From: Gammaproteobacteria bacterium RIFOXYD12_FULL_61_37 | GTDB lineage: Bacteria; Pseudomonadota; Gammaproteobacteria; Chromatiales; Chromatiaceae | Reading direction: 5' to 3' | Length of the DNA stretch: 64,000 bases | Assembly (NCBI GenBank): GCA_001801995.1 | Contig: MGZB01000010.1 | Span: 1 to 64,000, forward strand | Part shown: piece after piece, positions 38,621 to 49,327 of the stretch | How the letters are laid out: every line of letters begins with the position of its first letter | How positions within the stretch are numbered: position 1 is the first letter of the stretch | The notes under the pieces: model-generated | Database searches by the model: none | The model's input: only the letters and a program-made list of their open reading frames with translations | Told to the model about the DNA's origin: nothing | Made by a program: the position numbers and the translations under genes

Positions 38621-40597
38621 TCAAATCACCCGGTCATTCCCCCCATCCACCGGCACCTGGGCGGCGGTGGTCTTGGCGAACAGGGGGCCACACATCTCGG
38701 CGGCCAGTTCGGCCACGTCGCGGGAGCGGACCTCGGTCTTCAAGACATTTTTGGTCTTGTACTGCTCCACCGTCAGGCCGTAGTGGGCGGCGCGGGCCTG
38801 GAGGACCTCTTCGGTCCAGAGGCCGGTGTCGAAGACGGCATCGGGATGGAGGGCGTTGATGCGAATGCCGTCGGCGCCCCACTCCAGGGCCGCGACGCGC
38901 ATGAGCTGGTTGAGGGCGGCCTTGGAGGCGGAATAGGCCGCCGCACCGGGGCCGGGGGCGGGGACGTTCTTGGAACCGATCACTACCACCCGGCCCTTGT
39001 TGGGCGCCAATTTCAACAGGGGATGGCTCTCACGCAGCAGGGCCAGGTTGGCGTCCAGGTTGACGGCCATCACTTGGCGCCAAAGGCTGTCATCCAATTC
39101 GGCGATGCGTTTGCCGCCGGGGAACATCCCGGCGTTGAGGATCAGCATGTCGAGGCCACCGAAACGGCGCACACCCTGTTCCAGGGCGGCCCGCAAGGCA
39201 TTGAGATCGGTGATGTCGCAGGGGATGCCGAGGTAGTCGGCCCGCTTGAATAGGCCCTCGATCGCCGGATTGAGATCCAGGCCGATGACCGCCGCGCCCC
39301 GCGCCAGCAGGGATTCGACGCAGGCCCGGCCGATCCCGGAGGCGGCGCCGGTGACCAAGGCCACCTCACCCTGGAACAGGGGCGATCTGCCGCCTTGGCG
39401 CAGCTTGGCCTGCTCCAGCTCCCAATACTCCATGTCGAAAATATCCTTCGCGGATAAGGCCCGCCAGCCGCCCAGCCGCTCGGCGCGCTGGATGATCTCC
39501 ATCGTATGGCGGTAGATGTCGGCGCCGATGGCACAATCCTTGGCGGTTTTTCCCGCGGTCAGCAGGCCCAGCGCCGGGTCCAGGATCACGCGCGGGGCAG
39601 GGTCGAGCATCTGCACCGGGGTGCGGGCCTGGGAGGCGTGGGCGTCGAAATAGGCGCGATAGGCGGCAGCATAGGCCTGTACGTCCCGGCCCAACTGGGG
39701 CAGGGATTTGGTGCGGATCACATGGTCCGGGGTCGCCGGGCCTTGCTGGCTGATGCGGTCCAGGTCCGCGCGGACGGCGAAGGCCAGGTCCGCCGGTTCC
39801 TGCCAGGCGCGCAGCAGCATGGGAAAACCGGCGGCCCGGCTGACCTCCCCGCGCAGATCAGTCAGTTCCAACCGGCAATCTCCCGCGACCGCACTTGCCT
39901 CGGACCCCGGCAGCTCCCAGGCCCCCTGGGCCTTCAGATACCCCTCGGCCCGGTTCACCAGCCCGATCATGCGTTCGTAGGATTCCTTGGCCGTCTCGCC
40001 GAAGGAGAAGATGCCATGGTTCATCAGCACCATGCCGATGGTTTGGGGTCCGGCCTCGGCGGCGAAGCGTTCGGCCACGAGACGGGCCAGGTCGAAGCCG
40101 GGCATGACGTAGGGGACGATCACCACCTGATCGCCATAGATCGAACGGATGCGTTCCAGGCCGCCGTCGGTGTTGGTGATCGTCACGATCACATCGGCGT
40201 GGGTGTGATCGACGAATTTGAACGGCAGCACGGCGTGGAGGATGGCCTCTACCGAGCCCGTGGGGGCCGAGGCGATCGTCTGTTGGGTCTTGAGTTCGTT
40301 GACCATCTCCAGATCGGAGAGGCGGTCCAGCCGGGCCAGCTTGAGCAGATGGGCCATGCGGATAGGGGTGAAACCCGCCGCCTCGATGGTCGCCAGGTCC
40401 CAGCCGCTGCCCTTGACGTAGAGAATTTCCTCCACCTCGCCCACCCGGTTTGTCTCGCGGATCTTGACCGAGGTGTTGCCGCCCCCGTGCAGCACCAGCG
40501 CCGGGTCTTGGCCCAGCAGGCGGGAGCTGTAGACCCGCAGGGCAAGCTCCCCCGCGTGAAGGGCCGCCTCGTCGTCGTTCCACCGATCTTGCGCCAT
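38621..40597 (-). CDS. Bifunctional class II aldolase / short-chain dehydrogenase
   Basis: A 658-residue fusion. The N-terminal half is a class II aldolase/adducin domain (LVLHGGGNTSVKI, FVDHTHADVIVTITN with metal-binding His, LMNHGIFSFGE). The C-terminal half is an SDR with VTGAASGIGRACVESLLARG and the YSASKAALNQLMRVAALEWG active-site region. This RhaD/RhaE-like fusion typically acts on sugar phosphates or deoxysugars; the substrate is unknown. The start at 40597 (MAQDRWNDDEAALH) has a GGGGGAAT site; 25 further codons upstream are not conserved-looking. It is divergent from pgm. Confidence 0.87.
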   Translation of the reverse strand: MAQDRWNDDEAALHAGELALRVYSSRLLGQDPALVLHGGGNTSVKIRETNRVGEVEEILYVKGSGWDLATIEAAGFTPIRMAHLLKLARLDRLSDLEMVNELKTQQTIASAPTGSVEAILHAVLPFKFVDHTHADVIVTITNTDGGLERIRSIYGDQVVIVPYVMPGFDLARLVAERFAAEAGPQTIGMVLMNHGIFSFGETAKESYERMIGLVNRAEGYLKAQGAWELPGSEASAVAGDCRLELTDLRGEVSRAAGFPMLLRAWQEPADLAFAVRADLDRISQQGPATPDHVIRTKSLPQLGRDVQAYAAAYRAYFDAHASQARTPVQMLDPAPRVILDPALGLLTAGKTAKDCAIGADIYRHTMEIIQRAERLGGWRALSAKDIFDMEYWELEQAKLRQGGRSPLFQGEVALVTGAASGIGRACVESLLARGAAVIGLDLNPAIEGLFKRADYLGIPCDITDLNALRAALEQGVRRFGGLDMLILNAGMFPGGKRIAELDDSLWRQVMAVNLDANLALLRESHPLLKLAPNKGRVVVIGSKNVPAPGPGAAAYSASKAALNQLMRVAALEWGADGIRINALHPDAVFDTGLWTEEVLQARAAHYGLTVEQYKTKNVLKTEVRSRDVAELAAEMCGPLFAKTTAAQVPVDGGNDRVI

Positions 40598-40692
40598 AGC
40601 TATTCCCCCAAATAAACGGGCGCATTGTAGCAACGCGCGAGAAAAATGCCCCTGATCATCGCCCCCCTCCATTGGGTTATGATGAGATATAG

Positions 40693-42351
<1,659 letters not shown>

Positions 42352-42416
42352 GGATATGGGGGGGAGAAGAGGTTACTTTTTTACTTGGCTTTTAAGAGAC
42401 CAATCTAAGGATCACC

Positions 42417-43061
42417 ATGAACATAAGCAAAACGCCCATCGGGGCTTACTACGAAGAGCATCACATCAAGGGCAATAGGCTCCGGCAATCGTTCATGGAA
42501 GATGTTCGCAAACAACTCTTCTGCTCCTGGATTGGGAATGGAAAGACTGTTCTTGATCTTGGCGGACGTGACGGATCACTTACAAGGCATTTCCTGGATG
42601 GAAATCGCGTAGTTCTTGGTGATATCGACTGCGCCGCCCTTGCCTATGCGAGTAAGAATTACGCCATTGAAACGATCGAGGTAAATCTCAACGAACCTCT
42701 CCCCTTCGATAGTGATAGCTACGATGTCGTCATCATGGCCGAAGTTCTTGAGCATTTGCCTTACCCTAGGTTCACATTGAGCGAAGTACGGCGCGTCTTG
42801 CGCCAGGGAGGGATATTTATTGGAAGTATTCCGCTTGCTTATCACCTCAAGGATCGTTGGCAGGTGCTACGCGGAAAAAAACTATGGATGGCGGGTGATC
42901 CCACCCACCTTCAATTCTTCATGTACGACGAATTCCTTTCAATGCTCTCAGGCTACTTCCGCACTGAGGAAGTAGTGGCCCTGAAGGGTGGGGAAAAGGC
43001 CCAGCGCTGGCCTCGGCTATTTGCACGAGATATCGCGTTTCGTTGCGTCAAGGAAAAATAG
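42417..43061 (+). CDS. SAM-dependent class I methyltransferase, possibly acquired
   Basis: A 214-residue Methyltransf_11/MetW-like protein. The SAM-binding motif I is KTVLDLGGRDGSLTRHFLDG, motif II LGDIDCAAL, and motif IV region YDVVIMAEVLEHLPYPRFTL, then VRRVLRQGGIFIGSIPLAYH. The substrate is unknown; the tail resembles methyltransferases of surface-polysaccharide loci. The gene is visibly less GC-rich than pgm and the GalT-like gene on either side, suggesting transfer. It follows pgm by 65 bases on the same strand. Confidence 0.8.
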   Translation: MNISKTPIGAYYEEHHIKGNRLRQSFMEDVRKQLFCSWIGNGKTVLDLGGRDGSLTRHFLDGNRVVLGDIDCAALAYASKNYAIETIEVNLNEPLPFDSDSYDVVIMAEVLEHLPYPRFTLSEVRRVLRQGGIFIGSIPLAYHLKDRWQVLRGKKLWMAGDPTHLQFFMYDEFLSMLSGYFRTEEVVALKGGEKAQRWPRLFARDIAFRCVKEK

Positions 43062-43200
43062 GGGATATACCCTCAAGCCCTGCTTGCAACTCAGCAACGG
43101 CAACGGGGTTGATAGGTCCATTAACAGTCCTGAGTTGTCCAGCGGCGATTTTTCCTCTACACAGTACAGCCATATTCATAAATGTGGGGAAGACAGGGCC

Positions 43201-44289
43201 ATGAGCGACAACCATCCGAAGACCGTCCGCGAAATTCGCATCAATCCCATTGTGCCGACCGAGTCTGTACTGGTAGCCACGGCCCGTGGCATGCGTCCGC
43301 GCAAGGCGGAGGAGCGGGTCGCCCGCGACGACCGGGTGCATGTGGAGACCTGCCCCTTCTGCCGGGGCAACGAGGACAAGACCCCGCCGGCCATTGCCCA
43401 TTGGCCCTCCGAGAAGGATTGGGAAATCCGCATGGTGGAGAACCTCTATCCGGTTCTGGGCAGCGACCCCGGCGACGGCAACGTCAACTTCGGCCTGCAA
43501 CAGGCGATCGAGGGTTACGGCCGCCACGAGGTGATGATCGACCACCACCACCACGGCATCCGCCTGCACGAGATGTCGGAGGCGCACATTGCAATGTTGT
43601 TCGGGGCCTACCGGGAACGCATGGAGCAGCTCTACGCCTCGGACAACCGACTCAAGTATGTGCTGGTGTTCAAGAACTACGGACTGGCCGCCGGGGGCAG
43701 CATCCCCCACACCCACAGCCAGATCATCGCCACCCCGGTGGTGCCGCAGAATGTCCATGACGAGGTGGAAAACAGCCACCGTCACCACCAGAAATACGGC
43801 CAGTGCATCTTCTGCACCCTGATCGACGAGGCCCTCAGCTACGAGGCCACCATCTACGACCGCAAGTCCGGTGAGATCAAGCGCAAGATCGACGTGGGCC
43901 AGTACGTCATCGAACGAAGCGAACACTTTGTCGCCATCAAGCCCTTCGCCAGCCGCTATGAGTGGGAGGTCCACATCCTGCCCCTGGAGCACGCCCCCGA
44001 TTTCCTCCAGGTCACGCCCGAGCTGCTGGCCGATTTCGCCGGTGTCCTCAAGCGCACCATGGCGCGGCTGGATGCGGTGCTGGAGGGCGCCCAGTACAAC
44101 TACTTCATCCACTCCCAGCCCCACGGCGAGTCCTTCGCCGACTGCGGCAAAAGCTACCACTGGCACCTGGAGATCTGCCCCCGCACCACCATCCCCACCG
44201 GCTTCGAACTGGGCTCCGGCCTGTTCGTCAGCACCATCAGCCCAGAGGATGCCGCCGCCAAGCTGCGGGATGTGCGGTTAGAACTCTAG
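43201..44289 (+). CDS. GalT-like nucleotidyltransferase of the HIT superfamily
   Basis: This 362-residue protein is related to galactose-1-phosphate uridylyltransferase. A zinc-type CPFCRGNEDKTPP motif lies near residue 60, the HIT-like active-site stretch SIPHTHSQIIATPVVP near 175, and a second Cys pair in CIFCTLID near 205. A C-terminal HIT repeat follows (HWHLEICPRTT). Such proteins may act on UDP-glucose/galactose or be ADP-sugar phosphorylases, so I do not assign galT itself. Start at the ATG at 43201; upstream codons are in non-conserved intergenic DNA. Its function would link to pgm upstream. Confidence 0.8.
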   Translation: MSDNHPKTVREIRINPIVPTESVLVATARGMRPRKAEERVARDDRVHVETCPFCRGNEDKTPPAIAHWPSEKDWEIRMVENLYPVLGSDPGDGNVNFGLQQAIEGYGRHEVMIDHHHHGIRLHEMSEAHIAMLFGAYRERMEQLYASDNRLKYVLVFKNYGLAAGGSIPHTHSQIIATPVVPQNVHDEVENSHRHHQKYGQCIFCTLIDEALSYEATIYDRKSGEIKRKIDVGQYVIERSEHFVAIKPFASRYEWEVHILPLEHAPDFLQVTPELLADFAGVLKRTMARLDAVLEGAQYNYFIHSQPHGESFADCGKSYHWHLEICPRTTIPTGFELGSGLFVSTISPEDAAAKLRDVRLEL

Positions 44290-44305
44290 GCCGATAAACC
44301 TTAGG

Positions 44306-45688
44306 TTAAATCACCTTCGAAAAGCTGCTGCCCGCCTTCTGTTTCAGGTAGGCGTCGAAGGTCATGCAGATGTTGCGGATCAGGAGCCGCCCGGCGGGGA
44401 GGACGCGGATGGACTGGGCGTCCAGCTCCAGCAGGCGGTCGGTCTGCATGTCGGCCAGGCCCTTGAGTTCATCGCCGAAGTAATCGGCAAAATGAATCCC
44501 CCAGCGCGCCTCGACCTCGGCGAAGGCCAGCTCGAAGTGGCAGATGAGGCGGGTGATGACATCGCGGCGGATCTCGTCGTCGCGGGTCAGGGCGACGCCC
44601 CGGAAGAGGGGCAGACGGCCCTGCTCGATGGACGCCCGGTACTCCTCCAGGGTCTTGTGGTTCTGGGCATAGGTGTTGTCCACCATGCTGATGGAGGTAA
44701 TGCCGAGGCCGATCAGGTCGCAATCGGCGTGGGTCGAATAGCCCTGGAAGTTGCGGTAGAGGGTATGGTCACGCTGGGCTATCGCCAGCTCATCGTCGGG
44801 GCGGGCGAAGTGGTCCATGCCGATGTAGACGTAGCCCGCCTCGGTCAGCCGCTGGATACTGGACTGGAGGATGTCCAGCTTCTCCTGGGGCGAGGGCAGC
44901 TCGGTCTCGTTGATGCGCCGTTGCGGCGGAAAGAGGCTGGGCAGGTGGGCATAATTGAAGATCGACAGCCGGTCCGGCCCCACCGCCAGCACCCGGTCGA
45001 GGGTACGGCCGAAGCTCTCGGCCGTCTGGTGCGACAGGCCGTAGATCAGGTCGATGCTGACCGAACGAAAACCATTGGCCCGCGCCGCTTCCAGCACGGC
45101 CAGGGTCTCCCGCTCGGACTGGATGCGGTTGACGGCCCGCTGCACCCGCTCGTCGAAGTCCTGCACCCCCATACTGATGCGGTTGAAGCCGATCTCGCGC
45201 AACAGGGCGATGGTCTCGGCATCTGCCTCGCGGGGGTCGATCTCGATGGAGTATTCGCCGATGTCGTCGTCCGCCAGGGTGAAGTGGCGGCGGGTCTCGG
45301 CCATCAACTCACGCATCTGGTCGCGGCTGATGAAGGTGGGCGTGCCGCCGCCCCAATGCAACTGCTCCACCCGGCGCGATTTGTCGAAGAGGGCCGCCTG
45401 CATCGCCATCTCTTTGTAGAGCAGGTCGAGATAGGGCTGGGCCTTGCTGCGGTCCTTGGTGGCGATCTTGTTGCAGGCGCAGTAGAAACAGACCGTGTCG
45501 CAGAAGGGGATGTGGAAGTAGAGCGACAGGGGCCGCCCGGCGGCATTACCGCGTGCGGCGGCGGCCCGGTATTCCGCCTCGCCGAAGCCGTCGTGAAACT
45601 GGACGGCGGTCGGATAAGAGGTGTAGCGCGGCCCGGAGCGGTCGTATTTGCGGATCAGCCCGAGATCGAATTCGATGGTCTGGCGCAT
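44306..45688 (-). CDS. hemN: Oxygen-independent coproporphyrinogen III oxidase
   Basis: A 460-residue radical SAM enzyme of anaerobic haem synthesis. The cluster motif is FHIPFCDTVCFYCACNKIAT (CxxxCxxC plus the conserved fourth Cys region). HWGGGTPTFISRDQM, EYSIEIDPREAD and RISMGVQDFDERVQRAVNRI are all hallmarks of true HemN rather than HemW. The N-terminal trip-wire region RKYDRSGPRYTSYPTAVQFH is present too. Its presence suggests microaerobic or anaerobic growth. The repeat copy B lies immediately upstream. Confidence 0.94.
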   Translation of the reverse strand: MRQTIEFDLGLIRKYDRSGPRYTSYPTAVQFHDGFGEAEYRAAAARGNAAGRPLSLYFHIPFCDTVCFYCACNKIATKDRSKAQPYLDLLYKEMAMQAALFDKSRRVEQLHWGGGTPTFISRDQMRELMAETRRHFTLADDDIGEYSIEIDPREADAETIALLREIGFNRISMGVQDFDERVQRAVNRIQSERETLAVLEAARANGFRSVSIDLIYGLSHQTAESFGRTLDRVLAVGPDRLSIFNYAHLPSLFPPQRRINETELPSPQEKLDILQSSIQRLTEAGYVYIGMDHFARPDDELAIAQRDHTLYRNFQGYSTHADCDLIGLGITSISMVDNTYAQNHKTLEEYRASIEQGRLPLFRGVALTRDDEIRRDVITRLICHFELAFAEVEARWGIHFADYFGDELKGLADMQTDRLLELDAQSIRVLPAGRLLIRNICMTFDAYLKQKAGSSFSKVI

Positions 45689-45703
45689 AGCTCAATTTCC
45701 CCC

Positions 45704-45838
45704 TTCAACCGCAAAGGCCGCAAAGATCGCCAAAGGACTTCCTTTGTTATCCACTGGACCTGGGCAAACTCCCTGGGACGGCAACAGGGTGCCGTCTCGC
45801 ATCTCATTGCGCACTTTGCGCTCTTTGCGGTTTTGATT
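45704..45838. repeat. Dispersed ~129-139-bp element, copy B
   Basis: Left end TTCAACCGCAAAGGCCGCAA, right end GCGCTCTTTGCGGTTTTGAT. Same end sequences and near-identical length as copies at 13191, 49916 and 63562, but a different interior. It fills the space between hemN and the next gene. Confidence 0.75.
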
Positions 45839-46167
45839 CACTCGTCCTCCCCATCGACATCGATGCCGCGCCGGTGGGTCTCGTTGATCCGCTTCAAGAG
45901 GAACAGAAAAGGGATCTCCTTGGCGTTCTCGATCGCCAGGTCCATGAAGGCCAGGTCCTCGCGGCCAAAGCGGTAGTTGCCCTCGCGCATCGCCTGGTAA
46001 ATCTCCTTGATCCCCTCTTCCAGGGGATCGAGAAAGTTGGGAAAGGTCCGTGCCTCGTCCAACTCGAACTCGAAGCAGTCACGCAGGTCATCAACCTCGA
46101 ACACCGCCTGCTTCACCATTTCACCGTATTCTTCGGCGCTGCGCGCCCTTTTCAGACCCATTGCCAT
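45838..46167 (-). CDS. Conserved hypothetical protein, 109 residues, acidic and helical
   Basis: Sequence runs LKRARSAEEYGEMVKQAVFE, then VDDLRDCFEFELDEARTFPN, LDPLEEGIKEIYQAMREGNY and RFGREDLAFMDLAIENAKEI. Soluble, mostly helical, no signal peptide. I recall similar proteins beside hemN or prmB in gammaproteobacteria, but no function is known. The start could be at 46167 or six bases later. Its stop coincides with the edge of repeat copy B, so the repeat may have shaped its C-terminus. Confidence 0.7.
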   Translation of the reverse strand: MAMGLKRARSAEEYGEMVKQAVFEVDDLRDCFEFELDEARTFPNFLDPLEEGIKEIYQAMREGNYRFGREDLAFMDLAIENAKEIPFLFLLKRINETHRRGIDVDGEDE

Positions 46168-46184
46168 CTCTCCAGAAAACGAAA

Positions 46185-46260
46185 GTAGGTTGGGTTAGGC
46201 GCGCAAACCCCATCGTTGAAGGACCGATAAGGCCAATGCGCGCCGTAACCCAACGTTTGG
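46185..46260. repeat. Intergenic inverted repeat (GTTGGGTTAGGCGCG type)
   Basis: GTTGGGTTAGGCGCG near the left end is mirrored by CGCGCCGTAACCCAAC near the right end. This is a common intergenic palindrome type in proteobacteria. It sits just past the prmB stop. Confidence 0.65.
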
Positions 46261-46261
46261 C

Positions 46262-47152
46262 CTAAAACCTCATTTCCCGAAGCTGCTCCCCCGTCAGGAG
46301 AAACACCCCGTCGCCGCCCCGCTCGAAATCGAGCCAGAGGAAAGGGACCTCGGGATAACGCAGGGCCAGCGCCTCGGCGCTGTTGCCCACCTCGACGATC
46401 AAAATACCGTTCGGATCGAGCCGCTCGACGGCGCCCCGCAAGATCCGTATGACCAGGGCCAGCCCCTCGTCGTCCGCCGCCAGGCCCAGCGCCGGCTCCC
46501 GATGATACTCCGTCGGCAGGGCCTGGTGCTCCTCATGGCTGACGTAGGGCGGGTTGCTGACGATGACATCGTAGCCAGCCCCATCCGGCAGTCCCTCGTA
46601 GATGTCCGCATGATAGAGGTTGACCCGCCCCTCCAGCCCGTGGCGCTGGATATTCTCCTCCGCTACCGCCAGTGCCGGTTCCGAGATATCCACCGCGTCC
46701 ACCTCGGCCTCGGGCAGATAATGGGCCGCCGCAATGGCGATGCAGCCGCTACCGGTACAGAGATCCAGTACCCGCCCTACCCTATCGGCCTCGATCCAGG
46801 GCTCGAAGCCCCGTTCCAGCAACTCGGCGATGGGCGAGCGCGGCACCAGGACGTTTTCATCGACCTTGAAATAGAGCCCGGCGAACCAGGCCCCGCCGGT
46901 CAGATAGGCCGCCGGCACCCGTTCATCGACCCGCCGTTGCAGCAAGGCGGCAACCTCGCGCCGTTCGGCAGCGGTCAAACGGCTGTCGAGATAGGAGACC
47001 GGCAGACTGTGATTCAGATGCAGGGCATGCAGCACCAGCCCCAGCGCCTCATCCAGGGCATTGTCCGAACCGTGGCCGAAAAACAGCCCCGCCTCGTTGA
47101 AACGGCTGGCGCCCCAGCGTACAAAGTCACGAATCGTCTTCAGCTCATCCAC
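46262..47152 (-). CDS. prmB: Ribosomal protein uL3 N5-glutamine methyltransferase
   Basis: This 296-residue enzyme methylates a glutamine of ribosomal protein L3. It has the N-terminal helical domain of PrmB/PrmC and a SAM fold with VLDLCTGSGCIAIAAAHYLP and the catalytic NPPY motif (YDVIVSNPPYVSHEEHQALP). The PTEYHREPALGLAADDEGLA stretch and length favour PrmB over PrmC. It appears to start with GTG at 47152. Confidence 0.92.
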   Translation of the reverse strand: MDELKTIRDFVRWGASRFNEAGLFFGHGSDNALDEALGLVLHALHLNHSLPVSYLDSRLTAAERREVAALLQRRVDERVPAAYLTGGAWFAGLYFKVDENVLVPRSPIAELLERGFEPWIEADRVGRVLDLCTGSGCIAIAAAHYLPEAEVDAVDISEPALAVAEENIQRHGLEGRVNLYHADIYEGLPDGAGYDVIVSNPPYVSHEEHQALPTEYHREPALGLAADDEGLALVIRILRGAVERLDPNGILIVEVGNSAEALALRYPEVPFLWLDFERGGDGVFLLTGEQLREMRF

Positions 47153-47325
47153 GGATCAATGCACCGGCAAGGAAAAGAGTGACATGATACCGGATTCACC
47201 CGCAGCGGGGGGCTTGAATACCCCTATACCCTGCAGGGAGCCCCCCTTTCCGGAGAATGACCCCAGGGCGCGTTTTCCAGGATAATCCAACGGACCCCAT
47301 CATGATCCATCCCCTGGAGCCCGCG

Positions 47326-48279
47326 ATGCCGAAACGCCTGTCCATCGCCCTTGCCTTGCTGCTGGCTGGTTGCGGCGGGGCAGGAGAACCTGGTTTCCAG
47401 GGCTATGTGGAGGGGGAATACCTCTACCTGGCGGCCCCCCTGGGGGGATATCTGAAGTCTCTCGATGCGCCGAGGGGAAACCGGGTTGCCGAGGGCCAGA
47501 CCCTCTTCGTCATCGCTCCCGAGCCAGACCTCCAGGCCCTGGCCGAGGCTGAGGCCAAGGCGGGATCGGCCCGCGAGAAACTGGAGAACCTGAAGGAACC
47601 GCGCCGCCAGCCGGAGATCGCCGCCCTGGAGGCCAATCTGCGGGCGGCGGAGGCCGGGCAGCGCCTGACCCGGACCCGTCTGAACCAGCAACAGGCCCTG
47701 GCGCAACAGGGATTCATCTCCCAGGACAAACTGGACGAGGCCCGGAGCGCCCAGGATCAAGCCCTGGCCCAAGTGGAAGCTGCCCGGCAGCAACTCGCCA
47801 CATACCGCGCCACCCTGGGGCGTAAGGCGGAGGTGCGCGGCGCCGAGGCGGAACTCCAGGCCGCCTCTGCCCTGACTGCCCAGCGCCGCTGGGCCTTGGA
47901 ACACAAGACCCTCGCCGCTCCCGCCGCCGGGGAGATCAGCGAGACCTATTATCAGCCCGGCGAATGGGTCCCCGCCGGGGCTCCCGTATTGAGCCTGTTG
48001 CCTGACAGCCGGCGGCGGCTACGCTTCTTCGTACCGGAGAGGGTCCTATCCAGCCTCAAGCCGGGCCAGGCAGTCACGGCAAGCTGCGACGGCTGCAATG
48101 CGCCCATCCGAGGCCGGATCGACTTCATCGCCCCCCAGGCCGAATACACCCCGCCGGTCATCTACAGCCGCGACAGCCGGGAGAAGCTGGTCTTCCGCGT
48201 GGAGGCAACCGTGCCGCCCGAACAGGCCGCCGCCCTGCGGCCCGGCCTGCCGGTGGATGTGGGACTTGCGGGAGATTGA
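47326..48279 (+). CDS. HlyD-family periplasmic adaptor lipoprotein (YbhG-like)
   Basis: A 317-residue adaptor with lipobox LLLAGCGG. It has the lipoyl-like region EGEYLYLAAPLGGYLKSLDA and RVAEGQTLFVIAP, a long helical hairpin rich in Ala/Gln/Glu/Arg, and the second half-barrel ending LRPGLPVDVGLAGD. It resembles YbhG of the YbhGFSR exporter. The ATP-binding gene starts five bases after the stop. I start at the ATG at 47326 (GGAG 9 bases upstream); in-frame ATGs at 47302 and 47257 are less signal-like. Confidence 0.85.
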   Translation: MPKRLSIALALLLAGCGGAGEPGFQGYVEGEYLYLAAPLGGYLKSLDAPRGNRVAEGQTLFVIAPEPDLQALAEAEAKAGSAREKLENLKEPRRQPEIAALEANLRAAEAGQRLTRTRLNQQQALAQQGFISQDKLDEARSAQDQALAQVEAARQQLATYRATLGRKAEVRGAEAELQAASALTAQRRWALEHKTLAAPAAGEISETYYQPGEWVPAGAPVLSLLPDSRRRLRFFVPERVLSSLKPGQAVTASCDGCNAPIRGRIDFIAPQAEYTPPVIYSRDSREKLVFRVEATVPPEQAAALRPGLPVDVGLAGD

Positions 48280-48283
48280 TTGG

Positions 48284-49213
48284 ATGAACGCCCTCCTGGC
48301 CATCGATGTCGCCGGCATCAACAAACATTTCGGCGACAAGCATGTGGTGAAGGACCTCAGCCTGAGGGTCCGGGAGGGGGAGATCTTCGGCTTTCTCGGT
48401 CCCAACGGCAGCGGCAAAACGACCTCGATCCGCATCCTTTGCGGCCTGCTCACCCCGGACAGCGGCCGGGGCACCTGCCTGGGCCTCGATGTGCTGACCG
48501 AAAGCGCCGCCATCAAGCGCCAAGTGGGTTACATGACCCAGCGTTTTTCCCTCTGGGACGACCTGACCATCGCCGAGAACCTGGACTTCGTCGCCCGCAT
48601 GTTCGGCATGGCCGATCGCCGGACGGCGGTGGAGGAGACCCTGGAGACGCTGGGCCTCGCCGGGCGGCGCGACCAATTGGCCGGCGCCCTCTCCGGCGGC
48701 TGGAAACAACGACTGGCCCTGGCCTCCTGTCTGCTGCACCGGCCCCGGCTCCTGTTGCTCGACGAGCCCACCGCCGGGGTCGATCCCAAGGCCCGGCGCG
48801 ACTTCTGGGAGGAGATCCACCGCCTCTCCGCCGACGGCATCACTGTGCTCGTCTCTACCCACTACATGGACGAGGCGGAACGCTGCCACCGCCTGGCCTA
48901 CATCTCCTACGGCCAATTGCTGGCCTCGGGCACGGCGGAAGAGGTGGTCGCTGGCCAGGGGCTGCACACCTGGGAGATCAGCGGCGAGGGCATCCAGGGC
49001 CTGGCCGGGCGCCTGCGGCAACTGCCGGGCGCCAGTCTGGTGGCGAGTTTCGGCTCCACCCTGCACATCAGCGGACTGGATGGCGCCGAGTTGCAAGCCA
49101 GCCTGGAGGGCTTCGTCCGGGAGAGCGGCCTGCGGATGACCGCCGTCTCCCCCTCGCTGGAAGACGCCTTCATCCACCTCATGCGCGGCGGGCTGGACCC
49201 ATACCAGGGCTGA
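48284..49213 (+). CDS. ABC exporter ATP-binding protein (YbhF-like), permease not found
   Basis: 309 residues with Walker A FLGPNGSGKTTSIRILCGLL, Q-loop GYMTQRFSLWDDLT, signature LSGGWKQRLALA, Walker B LLLLDEPTAGVDPKARRDFW and the H-loop STHYMDEAE. The C-terminal domain ends SPSLEDAFIHLMRGG, as in YbhF/CcmA-type export ATPases. It pairs with the HlyD-type adaptor directly upstream. ABC-2 permease genes normally follow; here a cytochrome gene follows instead, so the exporter is incomplete at this locus. Confidence 0.88.
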   Translation: MNALLAIDVAGINKHFGDKHVVKDLSLRVREGEIFGFLGPNGSGKTTSIRILCGLLTPDSGRGTCLGLDVLTESAAIKRQVGYMTQRFSLWDDLTIAENLDFVARMFGMADRRTAVEETLETLGLAGRRDQLAGALSGGWKQRLALASCLLHRPRLLLLDEPTAGVDPKARRDFWEEIHRLSADGITVLVSTHYMDEAERCHRLAYISYGQLLASGTAEEVVAGQGLHTWEISGEGIQGLAGRLRQLPGASLVASFGSTLHISGLDGAELQASLEGFVRESGLRMTAVSPSLEDAFIHLMRGGLDPYQG

Positions 49214-49327
49214 TTATTCCGCCAGTCGTCTCCCCCCTTGAGCCTTCCACGGCATTCAGCTTCAATTCAGCTTGCCGGGTCTATCCTGGGAACCTTAGTT
49301 CCGAAATTAAAATTGATGAGGCGTGCA

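Noticed and set aside
43062-43200. Gene-like minus-strand frame between the methyltransferase and the GalT-like gene
   Set aside because: It is only an extension of an antisense frame through the GalT-like gene and has no independent start or domain.
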